Below, piece after piece: positions 9,846 to 20,978 of a stretch of 64,000 bases of DNA (position 1 is the first letter of the stretch; each line of letters opens with the position of its first letter). The stretch comes from Gallionella sp. (lineage in GTDB: Bacteria > Pseudomonadota > Gammaproteobacteria > Burkholderiales > Gallionellaceae). The stretch spans positions 29,843 through 93,842 of the forward strand of contig JAQTTY010000013.1 in the NCBI GenBank assembly GCA_028710525.1, given 5' to 3'. The notes beneath the pieces are model-generated. The model had not been told where the DNA came from. It saw nothing but the letters and a program-made list of their open reading frames with translations, and made no database searches. Made by a program: the position numbers and the translations under genes.

Positions 9846-10226
9846 ATGCAAAGAACCATGCTCAAAGCCAAGCTGCACAGGGTGCATGTCACGCATTCCG
9901 AATTGCACTATGAAGGCTCGTGTGCAATAGATGATGATTTGCTCGATGCCGCCGATATACGCGAGTACCAGCAGATCGATATATATAACGTCACCAATGG
10001 TGAACGCTTCACTACTTATGCGATACGAGCGCAACGTGGCTCGGGGGTGATTTCGGTGAATGGTGCTGCGGCGCATAAGGCGGCCCCCGGCGATATCCTC
10101 ATTATCGCTACCTATGCGATGTACTCTGAGCTGGAATTGCAAAAGTTCCACCCCAGTCTGGTCTATGTGGATGAGGTTAACCGTATCATTGCGCAGCGCC
10201 ACGAAATCCCTGTGCAGGCGGCATAA
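9846..10226 (+). CDS. panD: Aspartate 1-decarboxylase
   Basis: [25 protein letters not shown] with the G-S processing site. Confidence 0.97.
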   Translation: MQRTMLKAKLHRVHVTHSELHYEGSCAIDDDLLDAADIREYQQIDIYNVTNGERFTTYAIRAQRGSGVISVNGAAAHKAAPGDILIIATYAMYSELELQKFHPSLVYVDEVNRIIAQRHEIPVQAA

Positions 10227-10323
10227 ATCATGGTTACTAGGGGTTTTTCTTTGCCTGTCACATTGACCCTGAGCGTGTTCACGGGTAGGATTGCGCGCTT
10301 TAGTGCATAGCGGAATAGATAAG

Positions 10324-11079
10324 ATGCGACGCAAATTAGTTGTTGGAAATTGGAAGATGTTCGGCCGTCTGGCTCGTAATCAGGCCTTGCTGCAAGGTGT
10401 GCTGGACGGCGTGCGCGAAATGAAGCGTGCCGACTATGCGGTATGTGTCCCTTATCCTTATCTGGCACAGGCGCAATCCATGTTGCAGGGTAGCAATGTG
10501 GCTTGGGGTGCGCAAAATCTCAGTCAGCATGAAGAGGGTGCTTTCACTGGCGCAGTTGCGCCGGGGATGTTGGCTGACTTCGGTTGCAAATATGTGATCA
10601 TCGGTCACTCGGAGCGTCGTGGTCTGTTCCATGAGAGCAATGAAATCGCATCGGCAAAGTTCGATGCTGCGCAGAAGGCGGGTATGACCCCTATATTCTG
10701 TGTGGGAGAGACGTTGGCGGAGCGTGAGGCGGGTGTGACTGAGCAAGTGGTTGCCACGCAAATGGATGCAGTGTTGAATCGCTTCGGTGTATTGGCTTTG
10801 AAGAATGCAGTCATCGCTTATGAGCCGGTATGGGCTATTGGCACGGGCAAGACTGCCAGTACTGAACAGGCGCAGGCGGTGCATGCCTTTATAAGAGCTC
10901 GTGTTGCTGCACTTGATGCTGGTGTCGCGCAGGGTTTGTGTATACTCTACGGCGGTAGTGTGAAAGCGGCGAATGCTGAAGCTTTGTTTGGTATGGCGGA
11001 TATAGATGGTGGCTTGATAGGCGGAGCGTCGCTGGTAGCTGAAGATTTTGTCGCTATCTGTCGTGCGGCACAGAAATAA
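10324..11079 (+). CDS. tpiA: Triose-phosphate isomerase
   Basis: RRKLVVGNWKM..., VIAYEPVWAIGTG. Confidence 0.97.
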   Translation: MRRKLVVGNWKMFGRLARNQALLQGVLDGVREMKRADYAVCVPYPYLAQAQSMLQGSNVAWGAQNLSQHEEGAFTGAVAPGMLADFGCKYVIIGHSERRGLFHESNEIASAKFDAAQKAGMTPIFCVGETLAEREAGVTEQVVATQMDAVLNRFGVLALKNAVIAYEPVWAIGTGKTASTEQAQAVHAFIRARVAALDAGVAQGLCILYGGSVKAANAEALFGMADIDGGLIGGASLVAEDFVAICRAAQK

Positions 11080-11101
11080 TTAGATAGTTTTGGGGTGAAG
11101 T

Positions 11102-11434
11102 GTGGAAACATTGGTTTGGATTTTGCATGTCATGACCGCAGTCGTATTGATCGGTCTGGTGTTGGTGCAGCACGGTAAGGGTGCTGATATGGGCGCAGCA
11201 TTTGGTACTGGTTCGGCAGGTAGTCTGTTTGGTTCTAGTGGCTCTGCGAACTTTCTCAGCCGCAGTACTGCGATCGCGGCCACTGTGTTCTTTGTAACAA
11301 GCCTCACTTTGACCTATCTCTATGCTCATCCTGCGCAGCAGGGTGGTGTGATGGATAAGTTGAATGCGTCGGAAAGTACTTCTGCTCCTGTCGCGCCTGT
11401 GGATACTTCGAAGTCTAAAGATATCCCTAAATAG
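11102..11434 (+). CDS. secG: Preprotein translocase subunit SecG
   Basis: VVLIGLVLVQHGKGADMGAAFG. Confidence 0.93.
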   Translation: METLVWILHVMTAVVLIGLVLVQHGKGADMGAAFGTGSAGSLFGSSGSANFLSRSTAIAATVFFVTSLTLTYLYAHPAQQGGVMDKLNASESTSAPVAPVDTSKSKDIPK

Positions 11435-11440
11435 TATTTC

Positions 11441-11527
<87 letters not shown>

Positions 11528-11620
11528 AATAATGCCGGCAACGCAGTGTGCCGGTAAATATAAAACGATAAAAAGTTGACCTCGGGGCCACTCGAGAGTC
11601 TAAGCAGAGGAGGAAGCTCA

Positions 11621-11977
11621 ATGTTGGAAAACTATTTTCCGGTGCTGTTGTTTATCTGCGTCGGTTTGGCCATCGGTGTCGTTCCCGTGATACTTGGACG
11701 ATTGCTGGCCCCCAACCGTCCCGATAGTAAGAAGCTCTCTCCCTATGAGTGCGGCTTCGAAGCTTTCGAAGATGCGCGTATGAAATTCGACGTGCGTTAC
11801 TATCTGGTCGCTATCCTGTTTATCCTGTTTGATCTTGAAATCGCGTTCCTGTTTCCTTGGGCCATCGTGCTTAAGGAGATTGGCATGTTCGGGTTTATTT
11901 CCATGATGATATTCTTGGCGATCCTGGTGGTCGGATTTATCTACGAGTGGATGAAAGGGGCACTGGAATGGGAATAG
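11621..11977 (+). CDS. nuoA: NADH-quinone oxidoreductase subunit A
   Basis: [33 protein letters not shown]. Confidence 0.97.
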   Translation: MLENYFPVLLFICVGLAIGVVPVILGRLLAPNRPDSKKLSPYECGFEAFEDARMKFDVRYYLVAILFILFDLEIAFLFPWAIVLKEIGMFGFISMMIFLAILVVGFIYEWMKGALEWE

Positions 11978-12444
11978 AAGGCGTATTGGAGAAGAGTTTC
12001 GTTACGACGACACTCGATACCGTCATCAATTACACCCGCACGGGTTCCTTGTGGCCTATGACCTTTGGTCTGGCGTGCTGCGCGGTAGAGATGATGCAGG
12101 CAGGTGCTTCACGTTATGACTTGGATCGTTTTGGCGTGGTGTTTCGTCCTAGTCCGCGTCAGTCTGACGTGATGATTGTGGCAGGTACGTTGTGCAACAA
12201 GATGGCTCCCGCGTTGCGCAAGGTGTATGACCAGATGGCTGAACCGCGTTGGGTCATCTCCATGGGTTCGTGTGCTAACGGTGGTGGTTACTATCACTAC
12301 TCATATTCAGTAGTGCGCGGTTGTGACCGTATCGTGCCGGTGGATGTCTATGTCCCCGGTTGTCCTCCGACTGCTGAAGCCCTGTTGTACGGCATCATCC
12401 AGTTGCAAAACAAGATCAAACGTACCAATACCATTGCGCGTTAG
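11968..12444 (+). CDS. nuoB: NADH-quinone oxidoreductase subunit B
   Basis: [13 protein letters not shown]...[14 protein letters not shown]. Confidence 0.98.
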   Translation: MGIEGVLEKSFVTTTLDTVINYTRTGSLWPMTFGLACCAVEMMQAGASRYDLDRFGVVFRPSPRQSDVMIVAGTLCNKMAPALRKVYDQMAEPRWVISMGSCANGGGYYHYSYSVVRGCDRIVPVDVYVPGCPPTAEALLYGIIQLQNKIKRTNTIAR

Positions 12445-12452
12445 GGTGAAAT

Positions 12453-13055
12453 ATGGCTGCTGACTTGACCACATTGCGCGACCACTTGTCCGGTTTGTTA
12501 GGCGACAAGATGGTGAGCGTCCAAGAAAGATTAGAAGAACTGACCGTAGTGGTAAAAGCTTCCGACCTGTTGTCGGTTCTGGCTACGCTACGTGATGCCG
12601 AAGGTGCATGCTTCGAGCAGATGATAGATCTGTGCGGCGTGGACTACTTGGATTATGGTGACGGTGCTTGGGCGGGTAAGCGCTTCGCGGTGGTCTATCA
12701 CCTGATGTCGGTGAAAAACAACCAGCGTCTCCGTGTACGGGTGTTTGCTGAAGAAGATGCCTTCCCGGTATTGCCTTCTGTGACGGGTGTATGGTCTTGT
12801 GCCAACTGGTTCGAGCGCGAAGCCTTTGACCTATATGGCATCGTGTTCACCGGCCACCCTGATCTGCGCCGTTTGCTGACTGACTACGGTTTTGTTGGCA
12901 GCCCATTCCGCAAAGATTTCCCATTGTCCGGTCATGTCGAGATGAAGTACGACCCGGCTCAACAGCGTGTGGTCTATCAGCCAGTCTCCATCGATCCGCG
13001 CGAAGTGACGCCACGTATCGTCCGTGATGAGCTGTACGGCTCAGTAAGAGGATAA
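12453..13055 (+). CDS. nuoC: NADH-quinone oxidoreductase subunit C
   Basis: [29 protein letters not shown]. Confidence 0.97.
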   Translation: MAADLTTLRDHLSGLLGDKMVSVQERLEELTVVVKASDLLSVLATLRDAEGACFEQMIDLCGVDYLDYGDGAWAGKRFAVVYHLMSVKNNQRLRVRVFAEEDAFPVLPSVTGVWSCANWFEREAFDLYGIVFTGHPDLRRLLTDYGFVGSPFRKDFPLSGHVEMKYDPAQQRVVYQPVSIDPREVTPRIVRDELYGSVRG

Positions 13056-13059
13056 GACC

Positions 13060-14313
13060 ATGCCAGAAATCAAAAATTACACGATGAACTTTGGTCCGCA
13101 GCATCCGGCCGCGCACGGCGTGTTGCGTCTGGTATTGGAGCTGGATGGTGAAGTGATCGAGCGCGCTGATCCGCACATCGGTCTGCTGCATCGCGCTACC
13201 GAGAAACTCGCTGAACACAAGACTTTCTTGCAGTCGGTTCCCTATATGGATCGTCTCGATTACGTGTCTATGATGTGTAACGAGCATGCCTATGTGATGG
13301 CGATCGAGAAGTTGGCTGGCATTGAAGTGCCACTACGCGCGCAGTACCTGCGTGTGATGTTCGACGAGATCACGCGCGTGCTGAACCATCTGTTGTGGTT
13401 GGGCGCGCACGGTCTAGACATCGGCGCGATGACCATGTTCTTGTATTGCTTCCGCGAACGCGAAGATCTGATGGACGTGTACGAGGCGGCCTCAGGTGCG
13501 CGTCTGCATGCTGCTTACTACCGTCCCGGTGGTGTGTATCGCGATCTGCCTGACCGCATGCCTCAGTACGAGGCCTCCAAGATCCACAACGCGGCTGCGG
13601 TAGAAAAGATGAACGAAAACCGTCAAGGTTCAGTGTTGGACTTCATCGAAGATTTCACCAAGCGTTTCCCTAAGTGCATAGACGAATACGAGACTTTGCT
13701 GACCGACAATCGTATCTGGAAACAGCGTACTGTCGGTATCGGCGTGGTCACACCTGAGCGCGCTCTGGCACTGGGCTTCACAGGTCCTATGTTGCGAGGT
13801 TCTGGCATCGAATGGGATCTGCGTAAGAAGCAGCCTTACGAAGTCTATGACCGTCTCGATTTCGATATCCCTGTCGGCAAGACTGGCGATTCATACGACC
13901 GCTATCTGGTGCGTGTGGAAGAGATGCGTCAATCCAACCGCATCATCGAGCAGTGCGTGGCTTGGCTGAAGGCTAACCCAGGCCCAGTCATCACCAGCAA
14001 CCACAAGTTTGCTCCTCCTAGTCGCGTGGCGATGAAGGAGAACATGGAAGAGTTGATCCACCACTTCAAGTTGTTCACCGAAGGTATGCATGTGCCGGCG
14101 GGCGAGGCTTATGCGGCGGTGGAGCATCCCAAGGGGGAGTTCGGTATCTATCTGGTTTCAGATGGAGCCAATAAACCCTACCGCATGAAGATCCGCGCGC
14201 CGGGCTTCGTGCATCTGGCTGCCTTGGATGAGATGGCGCGCGGTCACATGATCGCTGACGTGGTCACTATCATTGGTACGCAAGACATCGTTTTCGGAGA
14301 GATAGACCGCTAA
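13060..14313 (+). CDS. nuoD: NADH-quinone oxidoreductase subunit D
   Basis: [22 protein letters not shown]. Confidence 0.98.
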   Translation: MPEIKNYTMNFGPQHPAAHGVLRLVLELDGEVIERADPHIGLLHRATEKLAEHKTFLQSVPYMDRLDYVSMMCNEHAYVMAIEKLAGIEVPLRAQYLRVMFDEITRVLNHLLWLGAHGLDIGAMTMFLYCFREREDLMDVYEAASGARLHAAYYRPGGVYRDLPDRMPQYEASKIHNAAAVEKMNENRQGSVLDFIEDFTKRFPKCIDEYETLLTDNRIWKQRTVGIGVVTPERALALGFTGPMLRGSGIEWDLRKKQPYEVYDRLDFDIPVGKTGDSYDRYLVRVEEMRQSNRIIEQCVAWLKANPGPVITSNHKFAPPSRVAMKENMEELIHHFKLFTEGMHVPAGEAYAAVEHPKGEFGIYLVSDGANKPYRMKIRAPGFVHLAALDEMARGHMIADVVTIIGTQDIVFGEIDR

Positions 14314-14792
14314 TGTTATCCGCACATATACAAGATCAAATCAACCGTGAACTGGTTAAGTATCCGGCTGATCAGAAGCAATCTGCTGTCATGGCGGCAT
14401 TGCGTTTCGTACAAGACGAAAAAGGTTGGATATCCAACGACGACATGACTGATATCGCTACCTTCTTGGGTATGGCGCATATGGCCGTATACGAAGTCGC
14501 GACCTTCTATCATATGTACAACCTCAAGCCCATGGGTAAGAACACCCTGACGGTGTGCACCAATCTTTCTTGCACCCTGTGTGGTGCATTGGATACGGTG
14601 AAATATATCGAGGGCAAGCTGGGTATTGGTATCGGTGAGGTTACTGCCGACGGTAAGTTCGGTCTGCGCGAGGGCGAATGCATGGGAACTTGCATAGACG
14701 CACCACTGCTAACCGTGAACAATAAAAAGCTGTGCGGTCGCATGACGCCACAGAAGATCGACGCATTGTTGTCTGAATTGGATAAATCATGA
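14313..14792 (+). CDS. nuoE: NADH-quinone oxidoreductase subunit E
   Basis: [13 protein letters not shown]...[11 protein letters not shown]. Confidence 0.97.
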   Translation: MLSAHIQDQINRELVKYPADQKQSAVMAALRFVQDEKGWISNDDMTDIATFLGMAHMAVYEVATFYHMYNLKPMGKNTLTVCTNLSCTLCGALDTVKYIEGKLGIGIGEVTADGKFGLREGECMGTCIDAPLLTVNNKKLCGRMTPQKIDALLSELDKS

Positions 14793-16054
14793 GAGGTCCG
14801 GTCACACAAACCACGATGGATTTCGACCAACCGTGGACACTAGAGAATTATCTGAAAGTCGGTGGTTACCAAGCATTGCGTAAGGTGCTCACCGAGAAGA
14901 TGTCACCTGAATCCATCATTGCTGAAGTGAAGTTATCCGCCTTGCGTGGTCGTGGTGGTGCGGGTTTTCCTACCGGTCTGAAGTGGAGCTTCATGCCGCG
15001 TGGTTTTGCTGGGGACAAATACATCGTATGTAACTCCGACGAAGGCGAGCCCGGCACTTGCAAGGACTGGGACATCTTGCGTTACAACCCGCATCTGCTT
15101 ATCGAAGGCATGGCGATTGCCGCCTACACCATGGGCGTGAAGGTCGGTTACAACTATGTACACGGTGAGATCTTCGAAGCCTACGAGCGTATGGAAGCGG
15201 CTGGTGAAGAGGCGCGTAAAGCGGGCTTCATGGGCAAAGACATCATGGGCTTGGGCTTTGATTTCGAATTGCACAACCATCTGGGTTATGGCGCATACAT
15301 CTGCGGTGAAGAGACTGCATTGCTGGAATCTATCGAAGGCAAAAAAGGTCAGCCGCGCTTTAAGCCGCCTTTCCCTGCAAGCTTCGGTCTGTACGGTAAA
15401 CCTACTACCATCAATAATACCGAGACCTTCGCCAGCATCCCGTACATTATCAATAACGGCGGTCAGGCGTTCCTCGATATTGGTAAGCCCAATAACGGCG
15501 GCACCAAGTTGTTTTCTGTATCTGGTCATGTGAATAATCCCGGCAACTTCGAAGTGCCTATGGGTACACCATTTGCTGAACTGTTGAAGATGGCGGGTGG
15601 CGTGCGTAACGGTCACAAACTCAAGGCGGTCATTCCCGGGGGCTCGTCCATGCCTGTGCTTACAGGCGAGGTGATGATGGATCTGACTATGGATTACGAC
15701 TCTATCTCTAAGGCTGGTTCTGGTCTGGGTAGCGGTGCGGTAATCGTGATGGACGAGACGGTCTGCATGGTGCGTGCACTGGAGCGTCTGTCCTATTTCT
15801 ACTACGAAGAATCGTGCGGTCAGTGCACGCCCTGCCGCGAAGGTACGGGTTGGCTGTATCGCATCGTGCACCGCATCGAACACGGTGAGGGTCGCAAAGA
15901 AGATTTGGATCTGTTGTTGAGCATAGGTGACAACATCGCGGGTCGCACCATCTGTGCGCTCGGCGAAGCTGCAGTATGGCCAGTACAAGGTATGCTGAAG
16001 AATTTCCGCGACGAATTTGAATATCACATCGAACACAAGCGTTGCTTGGTGTAG
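14789..16054 (+). CDS. nuoF: NADH-quinone oxidoreductase subunit F
   Basis: [34 protein letters not shown]. Confidence 0.98.
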   Translation: MRGPVTQTTMDFDQPWTLENYLKVGGYQALRKVLTEKMSPESIIAEVKLSALRGRGGAGFPTGLKWSFMPRGFAGDKYIVCNSDEGEPGTCKDWDILRYNPHLLIEGMAIAAYTMGVKVGYNYVHGEIFEAYERMEAAGEEARKAGFMGKDIMGLGFDFELHNHLGYGAYICGEETALLESIEGKKGQPRFKPPFPASFGLYGKPTTINNTETFASIPYIINNGGQAFLDIGKPNNGGTKLFSVSGHVNNPGNFEVPMGTPFAELLKMAGGVRNGHKLKAVIPGGSSMPVLTGEVMMDLTMDYDSISKAGSGLGSGAVIVMDETVCMVRALERLSYFYYEESCGQCTPCREGTGWLYRIVHRIEHGEGRKEDLDLLLSIGDNIAGRTICALGEAAVWPVQGMLKNFRDEFEYHIEHKRCLV

Positions 16055-16071
16055 CCGACGGGTGAAAAGAC

Positions 16072-18426
16072 ATGATTAAAATCGAAATTGACGGCAAACA
16101 TATCGAGACCGCTAAGGGCTCTATGGTGATCGAAGCCGCGCAACATGCCGGCGTGTACATCCCACATTTTTGCTACCACAAGAAACTCTCCATCGCGGCC
16201 AACTGTCGCATGTGTCTGGTCGAAATTGAGAAGGCGCCCAAGCCTTTGCCTGCGTGTGCCACGCCGGTAGCCGAAGGCATGAAGATACACACGCACTCTG
16301 AAATGGCCGTCAAGGCACAGAAGGGTGTGATGGAGTTTTTACTTATCAATCATCCGCTGGACTGCCCTATCTGCGATCAAGGCGGTGAGTGCCAGTTGCA
16401 GGATCTGGCAGTAGGTTACGGTGGTGGTGATTCCCGTTACACAGAAGACAAGCGCATCGTAATGCACAAGTCCATAGGTGAGCTGGTCTCTACCGAAGAG
16501 ATGTCGCGTTGCATCCATTGCACACGTTGCGTACGTTTCGGTCAGGAAGTCGCCGGCATCATGGAGTTGGGCATGGCTTTCCGCGGCGAGAACGCTGAGA
16601 TCATGAGCTTCGTCAACAGCACCGTGGATTCTGAACTGTCCGGCAATATGATAGATCTGTGCCCAGTGGGCGCATTGACTAGCAAGCCTTTCCGCTACAC
16701 CGCACGTAGCTGGGAGTTGTCCCGTCGTAAGTCGGTCAGCCCGCACGATGGTCTAGGTTCCAATCTGGCAGTGCACACCAAAGACAACAAGGTTGCCCGC
16801 GTTGTCCCTATCGACAATGAAGCGATCAATGAATGCTGGCTGTCCGATAAGGACCGTTTCAGCTATGAAGGTCTGAACTCTCCCGAACGTCTGACCAAGC
16901 CTATGCTCAAGCAGGATGGCAAGTGGATGGAAGTGGAATGGCAAGCGGCGTTAGAGTACGTGGCTAACGGTCTGCGTCAGATTAAGAACTCCGCTAGTGG
17001 TAACGACATCGGCGCCTTGGCAACACCAAATAGCACACTGGAAGAACTGGCGTTGCTGCAGAAACTAATGCGCGGTCTGGGTAGTGACAACGTAGATTTC
17101 CGTCTGCGCCAATCCGACTTCAGTGCTGATGGCCATCAAGCCGGCGCACCATGGTTGGGTATGAATGTTGCCGATATCAACACGCGTGATCGATTCTTGG
17201 TGGTGGGTAGCTTCTTGCGCAAAGACCATCCATTGTTAGCGCAACGCATCCGTGCCGCAGTTAAGAAGGGTGCACGCGCTAGCATCATCCATTCATCCGC
17301 AGATGAGTTGCTGATGAACGTAGATAGCTTATCCGTCGTTACTCCTAGCGAGATGGTTGCTGAATTGGCGGGCGTATTGAAGGCGCTGGCTGAAAGTAAA
17401 CAAGTCGCTTTGAGCTCAGATGTGCAAGCGGCAGTGGCTGGCGTCACAGTATCCGATGCAGCTCGTGCCATCGCTGTCAATATCGGCAGCGGCGAGCGCA
17501 GCGCAATATTGTTAGGTAACTATGCCCAGCAACATCCGCAAGCCAGTCAGTTGGCGTTGATCGCCAATCAGATAGCGCAACTGTGCGGTGGCAGCTTCGG
17601 CTACATGGGCGAGGCAGCCAACAGCACCGGTGGCTACATTGCTGGCGCGGTTCCTTTTGCTCATGGCGCGCACGGCATGAATGCTGCGCAGATGTTGGCT
17701 ACACCACGCAAAGCCTATCTGTTACTGAACGTCGAAGCCGAATTAGATACGCATGACGCGCAAGCCGCGATGGCCGCGATGCAGTCCGCTGATATGGTCG
17801 TGGCTATGAGTGCTTACAAACATCAAGCCAGCCTATATGCTGATGTGATGTTGCCCATCGCACCATTCACTGAGACTTCCGGAACTTTCGTCAGCACTGA
17901 GGGGCGTGCGCAGAGCTTCAAGGGCGCGGTCAAACCTTTGGGTGAATCGCGTCCCGCTTGGAAGGTGTTGCGCGTATTGGGCAATCTGCTCGATGTGTCC
18001 GGTTTCGATTACGACAGTAGCGAAGCAGTGCGCGATGAAGTTCTAGCTGGTTTCAGCAGCGCGCGTATGGACAACACCTTGAACGGCGTGTCCCTGCAAA
18101 ATGTGACAGCAGCCAAGGTCGACGGTTTGCAGCGCATCAGCTACGTGCCTATCTACAGTACTGACGCTGTGGTACGCCGCGCGGCCTCGCTGCAGAAGAC
18201 CACTGACGCCGCGACACCGGTGATCACTTTGCATAGCAGTGACATGGCTAAGCTGGGCTTCAGTGCTGGCGACCACGTGACCGTGAAACAAGGTAAGGGT
18301 AGTGCGCGTCTGCAAGTGCAGGCCGATGACAAACAGCCCGCCAATACCGCACGAATCGCAGCCGGCCATGCTGCTACTGCTGCCTTGGGTGCGATGTTCG
18401 GAACAATCAGCATGGAGCGTGCATGA
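16072..18426 (+). CDS. nuoG: NADH-quinone oxidoreductase subunit G
   Basis: 2Fe-2S/4Fe-4S motifs, [16 protein letters not shown]. Confidence 0.97.
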   Translation: MIKIEIDGKHIETAKGSMVIEAAQHAGVYIPHFCYHKKLSIAANCRMCLVEIEKAPKPLPACATPVAEGMKIHTHSEMAVKAQKGVMEFLLINHPLDCPICDQGGECQLQDLAVGYGGGDSRYTEDKRIVMHKSIGELVSTEEMSRCIHCTRCVRFGQEVAGIMELGMAFRGENAEIMSFVNSTVDSELSGNMIDLCPVGALTSKPFRYTARSWELSRRKSVSPHDGLGSNLAVHTKDNKVARVVPIDNEAINECWLSDKDRFSYEGLNSPERLTKPMLKQDGKWMEVEWQAALEYVANGLRQIKNSASGNDIGALATPNSTLEELALLQKLMRGLGSDNVDFRLRQSDFSADGHQAGAPWLGMNVADINTRDRFLVVGSFLRKDHPLLAQRIRAAVKKGARASIIHSSADELLMNVDSLSVVTPSEMVAELAGVLKALAESKQVALSSDVQAAVAGVTVSDAARAIAVNIGSGERSAILLGNYAQQHPQASQLALIANQIAQLCGGSFGYMGEAANSTGGYIAGAVPFAHGAHGMNAAQMLATPRKAYLLLNVEAELDTHDAQAAMAAMQSADMVVAMSAYKHQASLYADVMLPIAPFTETSGTFVSTEGRAQSFKGAVKPLGESRPAWKVLRVLGNLLDVSGFDYDSSEAVRDEVLAGFSSARMDNTLNGVSLQNVTAAKVDGLQRISYVPIYSTDAVVRRAASLQKTTDAATPVITLHSSDMAKLGFSAGDHVTVKQGKGSARLQVQADDKQPANTARIAAGHAATAALGAMFGTISMERA

Positions 18427-19463
18427 TGGATTTGCTACTCAGTTTAGAACAGGCCGGCCAGAATCTTTTGGGCGCCTTCTGGTTGCCACTTTGGACCTTG
18501 GTCAAGATCATGGTCATCGTTGGTCCTTTGATGGGTGCGGTCGCTTATCTGACTTTGGCTGAACGTAAGGTCATCGGCTGGATGCAGATTCGTATCGGTC
18601 CTAACCGCGTTGGTTACTTCGGCCTGTTGCAACCACTCGCTGACGGCATAAAGCTGTTGATGAAAGAGATCATCGTGCCGACTGGCTCGAATAAGTTCCT
18701 CTTCATTCTCGGTCCTATCATGGCTTTGATGCCAGCGCTGGCTGCCTGGGCAGTGATACCGTTCAATGCTGAATTGGTGTTGGCTAACGTCAATGCCGGT
18801 CTGCTCTACATCTTGGCGATGACCTCGTTAGGTGTTTACGGTGTGATCATCGCGGGTTGGGCCTCTAACTCCAAGTATGCTTTCCTCGGTTGCTTACGTT
18901 CCGCTGCGCAGATCGTGTCTTACGAAATTGCCATGGGTTTTGCGCTGGTATGCGTGTTGATGGCTGCACAGAGTTTGAATCTGGGCGATATCGTGAATGG
19001 ACAGAAAGGCAGCTACGGTTTGCTTAACTGGTACATCGTGCCTTTGTTCCCGATGTTCATCGTCTACCTGATCTCGGGTGTGGCGGAAGCCAACCGTGCT
19101 CCGTTCGACGTGGCTGAAGGTGAGTCCGAAATCGTTGCCGGTTTCCACGTTGAATATTCCGGTATGACCTTTGCGCTGTTCTTCTTGGCCGAATACGCCA
19201 ACATGATCTTGATCGCCTTCCTGACTGCCATTATGTTTATGGGCGGCTGGTTGTCACCCCTACCTTTCCTGCCTGACAGTATCGTGTGGTTGTTTGGAAA
19301 AGTAGCCTTTGTGCTGTTCCTGTTCTTGTGGTTCCGTGCGACTTTCCCACGTTATCGTTATGACCAGTTGATGCGCTTGGGCTGGAAAGTGTTCATCCCG
19401 CTGGCTATCGTCTGGGTGGTGGTCGTTGGTGCATGGATGCAGACTCCTTTGTGGGTCTGGTAA
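18423..19463 (+). CDS. nuoH: NADH-quinone oxidoreductase subunit H
   Basis: [34 protein letters not shown]. Confidence 0.98.
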   Translation: MMDLLLSLEQAGQNLLGAFWLPLWTLVKIMVIVGPLMGAVAYLTLAERKVIGWMQIRIGPNRVGYFGLLQPLADGIKLLMKEIIVPTGSNKFLFILGPIMALMPALAAWAVIPFNAELVLANVNAGLLYILAMTSLGVYGVIIAGWASNSKYAFLGCLRSAAQIVSYEIAMGFALVCVLMAAQSLNLGDIVNGQKGSYGLLNWYIVPLFPMFIVYLISGVAEANRAPFDVAEGESEIVAGFHVEYSGMTFALFFLAEYANMILIAFLTAIMFMGGWLSPLPFLPDSIVWLFGKVAFVLFLFLWFRATFPRYRYDQLMRLGWKVFIPLAIVWVVVVGAWMQTPLWVW

Positions 19464-19478
19464 GCGTCGGAGAAGAAT

Positions 19479-19967
19479 ATGGAAAAGATAAAACACTACT
19501 TCAAGACCTTCCTGCTGTTTGAGTTGCTCAAGGGTCTCGCGCTGACTGGACGTTATATGTTCGCACGCAAGATTACTGTGCAATTTCCAGAAGAGAAGAC
19601 TCCTCAGAGCAACCGTTTCCGTGGCTTGCATGCACAGCGTCGCTACGCCAACGGTGAAGAGCGTTGCATCGGTTGCAAACTCTGCGAGGCAGTCTGCCCA
19701 GCCTTGGCAATCAAGATTGAAGTCGCTGAGCGCGATGACGGTACTCGCCGCACCACCCAATATGACATCGATCTGACCAAGTGCATCTTCTGCGGTTTCT
19801 GCGAAGAATCATGCCCAGTCGATGCCATCGTCGAGACACGTATCTTCGAGTATCACGGTGAGAAGAAGGGCGATCTGTATTACACCAAGCCTATGTTGCT
19901 GGCTGTGGGTGATAAATACGAGGCGCAGATCGCCAAGGACCGCGCTGCGGATGCCAAATACCGCTAG
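19479..19967 (+). CDS. nuoI: NADH-quinone oxidoreductase subunit I
   Basis: [13 protein letters not shown] and [13 protein letters not shown]. Confidence 0.98.
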   Translation: MEKIKHYFKTFLLFELLKGLALTGRYMFARKITVQFPEEKTPQSNRFRGLHAQRRYANGEERCIGCKLCEAVCPALAIKIEVAERDDGTRRTTQYDIDLTKCIFCGFCEESCPVDAIVETRIFEYHGEKKGDLYYTKPMLLAVGDKYEAQIAKDRAADAKYR

Positions 19968-20010
19968 TCGCCTAAGCGCCACTTGCTCCTGACTTAAAGA
20001 GGGTAGATAG

Positions 20011-20625
20011 ATGAATTTTATGGATGTGGTGTTTTATGTGTTCGCGGCGCTGACCGTGTTCGCCGGCATGGGCGTGATCACTGCGCGCAACCCTGTCAAT
20101 GCAGCATTGTTCTTGGTACTGGCCTTCTGTAGCTCGGCCGGTATCTGGATGTTGCTGGAAGCCGAGTTCCTCGCCATCGTTTTGGTGCTGGTCTATGTAG
20201 GTGCGGTGATGGTGCTGTTCCTGTTCGTGGTGATGATGCTGGATATCAATCTGGTGCGTCTGCGCGAAGGTTTCTGGCGCTGGTTCCCGTTCGGTGCGGG
20301 TCTGGCTGGTCTGATGGTGTTCGAGATGATCTACGTGCTGGGCGCACGTCAGACTTCTGATACTGGCGGAAATGTTGTGCATCCAGCCAACTACAGCAAC
20401 ACCAAAGAACTGGGTCGTTTGCTCTATACCGATTATGTTTACCCATTTGAGTTGGCAGCGGTCTTGCTATTGCTGGCGATGGTCGCCGCGATCGCGCTGA
20501 CCTTGCGCCGCCGTGTCGGGGTTAAAACTCAAAACGTGAGTGACCAAGTACAGGTCAAAGCGGCAGACCGTGTGCGCATCGTCAAGTATATGCAAGACGG
20601 CAGCACCGATACGTCGGCCAAATAA
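20011..20625 (+). CDS. nuoJ: NADH-quinone oxidoreductase subunit J
   Basis: Position and TM pattern; VYVGAVMVLFLFVVMML. Confidence 0.95.
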   Translation: MNFMDVVFYVFAALTVFAGMGVITARNPVNAALFLVLAFCSSAGIWMLLEAEFLAIVLVLVYVGAVMVLFLFVVMMLDINLVRLREGFWRWFPFGAGLAGLMVFEMIYVLGARQTSDTGGNVVHPANYSNTKELGRLLYTDYVYPFELAAVLLLLAMVAAIALTLRRRVGVKTQNVSDQVQVKAADRVRIVKYMQDGSTDTSAK

Positions 20626-20668
20626 TCATAAGAACAAATAACCAAAATCTTAGGGGAGTGAAAATCGC

Positions 20669-20974
20669 ATGTTGACCCTGTCACATTATCTGGTACTAAG
20701 CGCGGTGCTGTTTGCCATTAGCGTGGTCGGTATCTTCCTCAACCGCAAGAATGTCATCGTGTTATTGATGTCCATCGAATTGATGCTGCTTGCGGTCAAT
20801 ACCAACTTTGTTGCTTTCTCGCACTATCTCAACGATACCGCGGGGCAAGTGTTCGTGTTCTTCATCCTGACAGTTGCTGCTGCTGAAGCTGCGATCGGCT
20901 TGGCGATCTTGGTCGTTCTGTTCCGTAATCTGCGCACCATTAACGTCGATGATCTCGGCGGCTTGAAAGGTTGA
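20669..20974 (+). CDS. nuoK: NADH-quinone oxidoreductase subunit K
   Basis: [24 protein letters not shown]. Confidence 0.96.
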   Translation: MLTLSHYLVLSAVLFAISVVGIFLNRKNVIVLLMSIELMLLAVNTNFVAFSHYLNDTAGQVFVFFILTVAAAEAAIGLAILVVLFRNLRTINVDDLGGLKG

Positions 20975-20978
20975 TGTG

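Noticed and set aside
10227-10323. Hairpin or leader in the panD-tpiA spacer
   Set aside because: Only weak, short dyads (accc...gggt) were seen.
14933-16036. 367-aa minus-strand ORF antisense to nuoF
   Set aside because: Shadow ORF of a strongly codon-biased gene; His/Thr/Arg-rich, no recognisable domain, no SD, lies fully within a certain CDS.
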